A DNA stretch of 11,746 nt, from assembly GCA_030613605.1 (NCBI GenBank), contig JAUWLO010000042.1, positions 1 to 11,746 on the forward strand, read 5' to 3'. Numbering within the stretch: the stretch's first letter is position 1; the number at the start of each line of letters is the position of its first letter. Under the pieces are notes generated by a model that ran no database searches, was not told the origin of the DNA, and worked only from the letters and a program-made list of their open reading frames with translations. Of this stretch, positions 6,891 through 11,746 are shown piece after piece. This DNA comes from Gammaproteobacteria bacterium (GTDB taxonomy: Bacteria > Pseudomonadota > Gammaproteobacteria > SZUA-152). The translations under genes and the position numbers were made by a program.

Positions 6891-8045
6891 GTGCAAAAAA
6901 AGCCAATTACTATCCTGAGAAATTTTCAGGCATTGCTGAAATTGATGGTGAGCAGGGAAGCCTCTGATCTTTTTCTCACGGAAGGCTTGCCTCCTAGTCT
7001 TAAAATTAATGGCTCTATTACCCAGATTTCAGAAGAGCCTCTTACCGCTGAACAGGTAAAAATGCTTGCTCTATCTTCTATGAACGAGCAGCAGCGTGAT
7101 GAGTTTGAAAGAACGCTGGAATGCAATTTTGCCATTTCTCCTCCCGATGCTGGACGATTCCGGGTCAATGTTTTTCAACAAAAGAACAATGTTGGTTTTG
7201 TATTACGTCGAATAGAGATCGAAATCCCCACCTTTGAAGAACTAGGCGTGCCCAGGATACTGGCTGACCTGTCGATGATGAAGCGTGGCCTGGTCATTGT
7301 TGTTGGCGCAACCGGTACGGGCAAGTCCAGTACACTGGCATCAATGGTAGGCTACAGAAATAAAAATAGTCATGGCCATATCATTACCATTGAAGATCCT
7401 ATTGAGTTCGTACATGAGCACAAGGGTTGTATTATTACTCAGCGCGAAGTGGGTGGGGATACGAAAAGTTTTGAAGCTGCACTGGAAAACACTTTACGAC
7501 AGGCCCCGGACGTTATTCTTATTGGCGAAATACGTAACCGTGAAACCATGGAACACGCCATTGCATTCGCTGAGACCGGGCATTTAGTGTTAACGACATT
7601 GCATGCCAATAATGCCAATCAGGCATTAGAGCGTATTCTGCATTTTTTCCCGAAAGATCGACGCGATCAAATCTTGCTGGATTTATCACTTAATTTGCGA
7701 GCCATTATTGGGCAACAACTCATTCTTGCTACAGATAAAAAGAGCCGCCATCCTGCGGTCGAAATTCTTATCAATACACCGTATGTGAGCCAGATGATTC
7801 GTGAAGGTAATGTGACAGAGCTCAAGGATATTATGGGCAAGTCTAATCAGCAGGGTATGCTGACCTTCGATCAGGCGCTGTTTGCATTATACAAAAAGAA
7901 AAAAATTACTTACGAGGATGCATTGCATCATGCGGACTCTGCCAATGAGTTGCGTCTGATGATTAAGTTAGGAAACAAATCTGGCATCAAAAAGATGGGT
8001 GATACTTTAAGTGGAGTTACTCTGGTCGATGTTGATGACGGCTAA
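6891..8045 (+). CDS. pilU: PilT-like retraction ATPase PilU
   Basis: PilU is the PilT paralogue that assists pilus retraction as an auxiliary ATPase and acts together with PilT. The protein has 384 residues. Motifs are ASDLFLTEGLPPSLKINGSI (24-43), Walker A GATGTGKSS (139-147), the Asp box IITIEDPIEF (164-173), Walker B APDVILIGEIRN (205-216) and the His box TGHLVLTTLHAN (229-240). PilU-type features are CNFAI (78-82), HFFPKDRRDQ (251-260), GMLTFDQALF (322-331) and YEDALHHADSANELRLMIKL (341-360). PilT's AIRNLIRE is replaced by PYVSQMIREGN. The GTG at 6891 fits the family's N-terminus (FQALLKLMV aligns with the usual start region); an ATG at 6945 would remove part of it, so GTG or a start very near it is preferred. 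All catalytic boxes are intact. Confidence 0.96.
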   Translation: MQKKPITILRNFQALLKLMVSREASDLFLTEGLPPSLKINGSITQISEEPLTAEQVKMLALSSMNEQQRDEFERTLECNFAISPPDAGRFRVNVFQQKNNVGFVLRRIEIEIPTFEELGVPRILADLSMMKRGLVIVVGATGTGKSSTLASMVGYRNKNSHGHIITIEDPIEFVHEHKGCIITQREVGGDTKSFEAALENTLRQAPDVILIGEIRNRETMEHAIAFAETGHLVLTTLHANNANQALERILHFFPKDRRDQILLDLSLNLRAIIGQQLILATDKKSRHPAVEILINTPYVSQMIREGNVTELKDIMGKSNQQGMLTFDQALFALYKKKKITYEDALHHADSANELRLMIKLGNKSGIKKMGDTLSGVTLVDVDDG

Positions 8046-8186
8046 CTTTTTATTAGTTATTTTTGTTGGTTAAACAAGCCCTGAATTCCCCATCATTTTG
8101 CTCAACTTCTTGGGTGTTGCTCAAAATATATTCAGTTCTGCATAAAAAATACCCATTTAAGAACTACACCACAAGTCTTGATTCAA

Positions 8187-8216
8187 GATGATCGCCCTCG
8201 ATCATCAGCATTTTTT
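8187..8216 (+). terminator. probable Rho-independent terminator of pilT-pilU
   Basis: GATGATCG and CGATCATC form a perfect 8-bp stem with a CCCT loop, followed after AGCA by six T residues. It lies about 140 bases after the pilU stop and before the nap promoter, the position expected for a terminator separating the two units. The stem is only half GC and the T-run starts four bases after it, so efficiency may be modest. The same palindrome could instead be an operator. Confidence 0.5.
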
Positions 8217-8273
8217 ATCGCTATAATTTATATAGTTTATGTAACGCTATCAGCGTCCTCTGTTCAGCTTCAG

Positions 8274-8293
8274 CAAGTTTTATACGGTACTTG
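8274..8293. repeat. inverted repeat CAAGT-N10-ACTTG overlapping the nap -35 box
   Basis: Two 5-base arms flank 10 bases, centred near 8283.5. That is about 42 bases before the predicted transcription start, where many activators that overlap the -35 box bind. It does not match the FNR consensus. The arms are short and chance is possible. Confidence 0.25.
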
Positions 8294-8319
8294 AAAGGCT
8301 GGATTACAAGGAGTATAAC
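8291..8319 (+). promoter_or_regulatory. sigma-70-like promoter of napDAB
   Basis: TTGAAA (8291-8296) and TATAAC (8314-8319) are separated by exactly 17 bases, each matching five of six consensus positions. Transcription would begin near 8326, giving a leader of about 27 bases that contains the napD ribosome site. The good core match suggests that basal transcription may not strictly need an activator. Confidence 0.6.
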
Positions 8320-8340
8320 TATATTAGATAATACTTATTT

Positions 8341-8346
8341 AAGGAG
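8341..8346 (+). promoter_or_regulatory. Shine-Dalgarno site of napD
   Basis: AAGGAG stands six bases before the napD ATG at 8353. It is a strong ribosome binding site and fixes the start. Confidence 0.75.
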
Positions 8347-8352
8347 TGGAGC

Positions 8353-8637
8353 ATGAATCTGTCCAGTATTCTTGTATATACATCATCGAAGCATCTCGAA
8401 GACTTGCAAAGTTCTTTGTGCGCATTGCCAGGAATCGAAGTACATCATCAGTGTCATGATACCGGCCGATTGATCGTTATTCAGGAAGCTGTCGACGAGA
8501 AAACAGAAATGGATGGTTTGCGGCGCATTAAAGACTTGCCTCATGTGATGGCGGCAGAGATGTTTTATCACTATGTTGATGACGGCAACACCTTGCCGGC
8601 CGAGTCACAAAATGGGGAGGTATTGTCATGGGCATAA
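8353..8637 (+). CDS. napD: NapD, chaperone of periplasmic nitrate reductase
   Basis: NapD is a small cytoplasmic ferredoxin-fold protein that binds the Tat signal peptide of NapA and holds back export until the cofactors are inserted. The 94-residue protein shows the family pattern: LSSILVYTSSKHLEDLQSSL, LPGIEVHHQCHDTGRLIVIQ, IKDLPHVMAAEMFYHYVDD. It starts at ATG 8353 behind a strong AAGGAG. Its last 10 bases overlap the start of napA, which implies translational coupling and fits chaperone and client being made together. It is the first gene after the predicted nap promoter. Confidence 0.92.
   Translation: MNLSSILVYTSSKHLEDLQSSLCALPGIEVHHQCHDTGRLIVIQEAVDEKTEMDGLRRIKDLPHVMAAEMFYHYVDDGNTLPAESQNGEVLSWA
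8614..8620 (+). promoter_or_regulatory. Shine-Dalgarno site of napA inside napD
   Basis: GGGGAGG lies seven bases before the napA ATG at 8628, inside the last codons of napD. It supports this start, which also gives the full Tat motif. Confidence 0.7.
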
Positions 8638-10817
8638 CGCGACGCACCTTCATCAAGGCCAGCATGGCCACAGCAACAGCCGCAGCCGTGGGGCTGCCCG
8701 TGAGTCAGGCCGCACTGGCTGCCGCCAAAACCATGGAAAACGACTGGCGTTGGGATCGAGGGGTATGCCGTTTTTGCGGTGTGGGCTGCGGTATCCAGAT
8801 TGCCACCAAAGACGGCAAAATTGTCGCTACCAAGGCCGACCCGGATGCGCCAGTGAATCGTGGCATTAATTGCATCAAAGGTTATTTCAACGGCAAAATC
8901 CTCTACGGCAAGGATAGGCTCACCAAACCCCTGCTGCGCATGAAAGATGGCAAGTTCAGCAAACAGGGCGACTTCGTGGAAGTCAGTTGGGAGCGCGCCT
9001 TCGATGAAATGGAGAAACAATTCCGTAAGGCCTACAGCGAACTGGGCCCCACCGGCATCGGTATCTTTGGTTCAGGTCAGTACACCATCCAGGAAGGCTA
9101 CGCCGCCATGAAACTCATGAAGGCGGGTTTTCGCAGCAACAACATCGACCCCAATGCGCGTCATTGCATGGCATCTGCCGTGGCGGGCTTTATCCAGACC
9201 TTTGGCATCGATGAACCCGCCGGTAACTACGACGATATTGAGCACACCGACACCGCCATCCTCTGGGGCGCCAACATGGCGGAGATGCATCCCATTTTGT
9301 GGACACGCATTGTTGACAGGCGCAGCAAACACCCGAACATGCGCATTGTTAATCTCAGTACCTACTCCAATATGTCTTCCGACATGGCGGATCTGGAAAT
9401 CATTTTCCGCCCCAGTAGTGATCTTGCTATTCAAAACTTTATTGCGCGTGAAATTATTAAACGCGATGCGGTGAACTGGGACTTCGTGAAAAAACACTGC
9501 GTGTTTGCCACCGGCCCCTATGACATCGGTTACGGCATGCGCAACAACAGCGACTTTGCCTTTAAAAAGGAAATGGATACTCAGGCCGAGCAGCGCATGC
9601 ACACTCTTGATAAATTCGAAGCCATTGGTCAACGCCGCAAACCAGGTACCAAAGTACCTCAAGATGCCCAGGCTAAACCGGGCGCACATTGGCTGATCGA
9701 ATTTGAAGAATTTAAGAAAGGTGTTGAGCCCTACACGTTAGATTTTGTTGCCGAGCTGGCCAAAGGTGATGCCGATGAATCTCTGGATCAGTTCAAGGCC
9801 AAGTTGCAGGAACTCGCTGATCTGTATGTGGATGCGCAACGTAAAGTGGTTTCTTTCTGGACCATGGGATTCAATCAGCATCAACGCGGCACCTGGGTTA
9901 ACGAGCAGGCCTACATGAATCATCTGTTGTTGGGTAAACAGGCGATGCCCGGTAACGGCGCCTTTTCACTTACCGGTCAGCCTTCAGCCTGTGGCACAGC
10001 GCGTGAAGTGGGCACGTTTTCACATCGTCTGCCTGCCGACATGGTGGTGTTCAATCCAAAACACCGGAAGACCTCCGAAGACATCTGGCACCTGCCCAAA
10101 AATACCCTTAATCCAAAAACCGGTTCGCATATCACCAAGATCATGCGCGACCTGGAAGACGGCAGCATCAAATGGGCCTGGGTGCAGGTCAACAATCCGT
10201 TTCAGGCCACAGCCAATGCCAATCACTGGATTAAAGCCGCACGCAAGATGGACAATTTCATTATCACCTCCGATGGTTATCCCAGCATCTCCGCCAAAGT
10301 TTCAGACCTGATTTTGCCCTCAGCAATGATCTTCGAAAAATGGGGCGGTTACGGTAACGCTGAACGACGTACACAGTTGTGGCGTGAGCAGGTGCCTCCG
10401 CCGGGTGAGGCACGTTCTGATGTGTGGCAGATACTGGAATTTTCCAAACGAATCAAACTCAAGGACGTGTGGGGTGAACAGAAAGTCCCTGGCCTTAAAG
10501 CAGCGGGTTTTACCGATGGCAAAATGCCAAACGTATTAAACGGCGCACGCAAGATGGGTTATAAATCTGACGACACACTTTACGATGTTTTATTTGCACA
10601 TGAGCGCAACAAAAAATTCGCCTGGCCTGACCCCATTGCCAATGGTCATGATAATCATACCGTTGATTTATTGGGTGATGGCTGGTTTGTAGAGAAGGCA
10701 CTGTTTGAAGAATACGCTCAGTTTGGTCGCGGCCATGCCCACGACCTGGCCGACTTTAATCTCTACTTTCACAAAGATGTGCGCGGACTCAAATGGCCGG
10801 TGGTCAACGGTAAATAA
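8628..10817 (+). CDS. napA: periplasmic nitrate reductase NapA, ending at a premature in-frame TAA
   Basis: NapA reduces nitrate to nitrite in the periplasm using Mo-bis-MGD and one 4Fe-4S cluster. The protein begins with a twin-arginine signal, ITRRTFIKA (3-11), and a hydrophobic Ala-rich region with likely cleavage near residue 32. The 4Fe-4S cysteines are C47, C50, C54 and C82 (VCRFCGVGCGI and NCIKGY), with K84 as the conserved electron-relay Lys. The Mo ligand is C180 in NARHCMASAV. Other typical stretches are GSGQYTIQEGYAA, WGANMAEMHPILW, TMGFNQHQRGTWVNEQAYMN, LTGQPSACGTAREVGTFSHR and EKWGGYGNAERRTQ. Translation stops at TAA 10815-10817 after residue 729 (WPVVNGK). The next 183 codons in the same frame read as the missing C-terminus. 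As it stands, the product lacks the C-terminal molybdopterin-binding region and should be inactive. The sequence most resembles the longer epsilonproteobacterial NapA (about 920 residues), judged from memory. Confidence 0.93.
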   Translation: MGITRRTFIKASMATATAAAVGLPVSQAALAAAKTMENDWRWDRGVCRFCGVGCGIQIATKDGKIVATKADPDAPVNRGINCIKGYFNGKILYGKDRLTKPLLRMKDGKFSKQGDFVEVSWERAFDEMEKQFRKAYSELGPTGIGIFGSGQYTIQEGYAAMKLMKAGFRSNNIDPNARHCMASAVAGFIQTFGIDEPAGNYDDIEHTDTAILWGANMAEMHPILWTRIVDRRSKHPNMRIVNLSTYSNMSSDMADLEIIFRPSSDLAIQNFIAREIIKRDAVNWDFVKKHCVFATGPYDIGYGMRNNSDFAFKKEMDTQAEQRMHTLDKFEAIGQRRKPGTKVPQDAQAKPGAHWLIEFEEFKKGVEPYTLDFVAELAKGDADESLDQFKAKLQELADLYVDAQRKVVSFWTMGFNQHQRGTWVNEQAYMNHLLLGKQAMPGNGAFSLTGQPSACGTAREVGTFSHRLPADMVVFNPKHRKTSEDIWHLPKNTLNPKTGSHITKIMRDLEDGSIKWAWVQVNNPFQATANANHWIKAARKMDNFIITSDGYPSISAKVSDLILPSAMIFEKWGGYGNAERRTQLWREQVPPPGEARSDVWQILEFSKRIKLKDVWGEQKVPGLKAAGFTDGKMPNVLNGARKMGYKSDDTLYDVLFAHERNKKFAWPDPIANGHDNHTVDLLGDGWFVEKALFEEYAQFGRGHAHDLADFNLYFHKDVRGLKWPVVNGK

Positions 10818-11369
10818 ACCCATTGGCGTTTTAATGGCAAGTACGATCCTTATGTTGCAAAAGGCAAAGACATCGAGTTCTACGGCAAAGCACTAAAATC
10901 CTTGCCCAGCGGCGATCTTGATAAGGTCACCAATAAAAACAAAACCAGCCTTAAGGGCAAAGCGAAGATATTTTTCCGCCCTTATGCTGCGCCAGTCGAA
11001 CAGCCCAACAAAGAATATGATATGTGGTTAAGCACCGGGCGTGTACTGGAGCACTGGCACAGCGGCACCATGACGCAGCGTGTACCCGAACTGCATCGTG
11101 CCGTGCCTAATGCGCTGGTTTATATGCATGAGGGTGATGCCGATAAACGTGGCCTTAAAAACCATGAAACAGTGTGGGTAGAATCCCGACGCGGTAAAGT
11201 TAAGGCCATGATTGAGACCAAGCGTCGTAATCGCTTGCCGCGCGGCATGGTGTTTATCCCCTGGTTTGATGAGCGGGTGTTTATCAACAAGGTTACGCTT
11301 GATACCACCTGCCCTATTTCCAAACAGACTGACTTTAAAAAATGTGCCGTTAAGATCTACAAGGCTTAA
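10818..11369 (+). pseudogene. napA: C-terminal part of napA, cut off from its start by the in-frame stop
   Basis: Straight after the TAA the same frame continues for 183 codons to TAA 11367-11369. It begins THWRFNGKYDPYVAKGKDI and then has the molybdopterin-dinucleotide binding region: KIFFRPYAAPVEQP, WLSTGRVLEHWHSGTMTQRV, VWVESRRGKVKA, PRGMVFIPWFDERVFINKV, CPISKQTDFKKCAVKIYKA. All are typical of NapA C-termini. Joined with one residue in place of the stop, the protein would be 913 residues, a normal length for the long NapA type. No ATG or GTG with a ribosome site follows the stop; the first possible start is a TTG at 10902 without a Shine-Dalgarno site. Separate translation is therefore unlikely. 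There are no other stops or frameshifts, so the disruption is recent or is a sequence error. Confidence 0.85.
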
Positions 11370-11396
11370 TGACAATATTATGAAAAGGTGTCGGAT

Positions 11397-11746
11397 ATGA
11401 ATGTCATGATTTCGAATATCGTAACGAAGAAAATGTTAAAGACAGTGCTAACAGGTCTGGTGCTAACTTTATTGTGTGTCAACGCGCAGGCGGCCAAACC
11501 AGTCAAGGATAGTAGTTTGGGTTTGAGTAAAACCAGCGTGAATGATTCGCCAGAACCGGAAAAATTTGGTTATAGCAATAATTTTCCAGGTACCGGAAAT
11601 TTGTTACCGCGCGCCTATTTAAACGCACCACCACAGATTCCACACAACATAGAAGCATTTTTGCCCGTCACAGCAAAAAGCAACAATTGTAAGATGTGTC
11701 ATGATAATCGAGCAATGCGGGGCAAAAAGGTTAAAGGCCAGGCGAC
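11397..11746 (+). CDS. napB: NapB, cytochrome c subunit of periplasmic nitrate reductase (partial, runs off right edge)
   Basis: NapB is a periplasmic dihaem cytochrome c that passes electrons to NapA. I translated 116 codons from ATG 11397, with no stop before the edge. A hydrophobic signal sequence (about 14-28) ends with a likely cleavage site after AQA at residue 32. NapB features are NLLPRAYLNAPPQIPHNIEAF, with a His that serves as haem ligand in the family, LPVTAKSNNC and one haem-binding CKMCH (C98, C101, H102). The second haem motif would lie beyond the edge. AAGGTG six bases upstream (11385-11390) supports the start. It follows napA by 27 bases, so it is in the same operon. The frame is intact as far as seen. 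Confidence 0.9.
   Translation, partial: MNVMISNIVTKKMLKTVLTGLVLTLLCVNAQAAKPVKDSSLGLSKTSVNDSPEPEKFGYSNNFPGTGNLLPRAYLNAPPQIPHNIEAFLPVTAKSNNCKMCHDNRAMRGKKVKGQA

Larger units (their letters stand above)
8046..8352. other. intergenic region between pilU and napD
   Basis: This 307-base stretch has no supported gene. Its first half contains a direct repeat TTGCTCAA (8098-8105 and 8117-8124), an 11-base palindrome CTTGATTCAAG (8177-8187) and a probable terminator for pilT-pilU. Its second half holds a promoter and ribosome site for napD. A lone TATAAT at 8222-8227 lacks a matching -35 at the normal distance. Confidence 0.6.

Noticed and set aside
8179..8192. FNR box TTGAT-N4-ATCAA upstream of napD
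   Set aside because: The left half TTGAT is present, but the right half reads GATGA instead of ATCAA, and the position is far from the best promoter.
8332..8338. Single NarL/NarP-type heptamer TACTTAT just downstream of the predicted nap start
   Set aside because: It is one 7-mer without the inverted partner two bases away, which is expected often by chance in AT-rich sequence.
9072..9689. Long minus-strand open frame (205 codons) inside napA
   Set aside because: It lies wholly opposite a strongly conserved stretch of napA, shows no recognisable domain and looks like a codon-bias shadow.
10815..10817. Programmed recoding or selenocysteine at the napA stop
   Set aside because: The codon is TAA, not TGA; the Mo ligand is a Cys codon elsewhere (residue 180); and no stimulatory structure is evident. 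A nonsense change or sequence error is simpler.
10902..11369. A separate gene starting at TTG 10902
   Set aside because: The frame is identical to napA, homology begins 84 bases earlier directly after the TAA, and no Shine-Dalgarno site precedes the TTG. It is the napA C-terminus, not an independent gene.
1..11746. CRISPR array, tRNA or rRNA genes, transposase or integrase genes
   Set aside because: I saw no regularly spaced repeats, tRNA-like cloverleaf, rRNA sequence or recombinase motifs in either strand.

Overview
The window looks like a chromosomal segment of a gammaproteobacterium. The reasons are the order yggU/yggT/proC/yggS diverging from pilT-pilU, which is typical of Pseudomonas-like and related gammaproteobacteria, the DUF4426 gene at the left edge, and a periplasmic nitrate reductase (nap) locus at the right. 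This assignment comes from protein motifs and remembered gene order; no search was run.

Left block (1-5522, all on the minus strand, read from right to left): yggS (PLP homeostasis), proC (last step of proline synthesis), yggT (integral membrane protein), a DUF167/YggU gene, a 654-residue dynamin-family GTPase, and the start of a secreted DUF4426 protein that runs off the left edge. yggS to yggU are closely spaced and probably co-transcribed. The GTPase and the DUF4426 gene follow gaps of about 200 and 257 bases and may have their own promoters.

Middle block: a 294-base divergent intergenic region leads into pilT and pilU on the plus strand (5817-8045), the two retraction ATPases of the type IV pilus. 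Both keep all their nucleotide-binding motifs.

Right block: a 307-base intergenic region holds a probable terminator and a good sigma-70-like promoter (TTGAAA-17-TATAAC). It leads into napD-napA-napB. NapD is the Tat-signal chaperone of NapA, NapA is the Mo-bis-MGD/4Fe-4S nitrate reductase, and NapB is the cytochrome c partner, cut off by the right edge. napA carries an in-frame TAA at 10815-10817. The same frame continues without another stop for 183 more codons that read as the normal C-terminal part of NapA. The stop sits where the family, as remembered, has a conserved Glu, so one G-to-T change explains it. It is either a recent nonsense mutation or a sequence error.

The main points for a second look are the napA nonsense codon, the yggU reading frame that has no ATG, GTG or TTG at its homology-supported start, the epsilonproteobacterial-style long NapA in a gammaproteobacterial napDAB arrangement, and the dynamin-like gene sitting where metX/metW are often found. 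I saw no convincing new multi-gene system, CRISPR array, tRNA, rRNA or insertion sequence.
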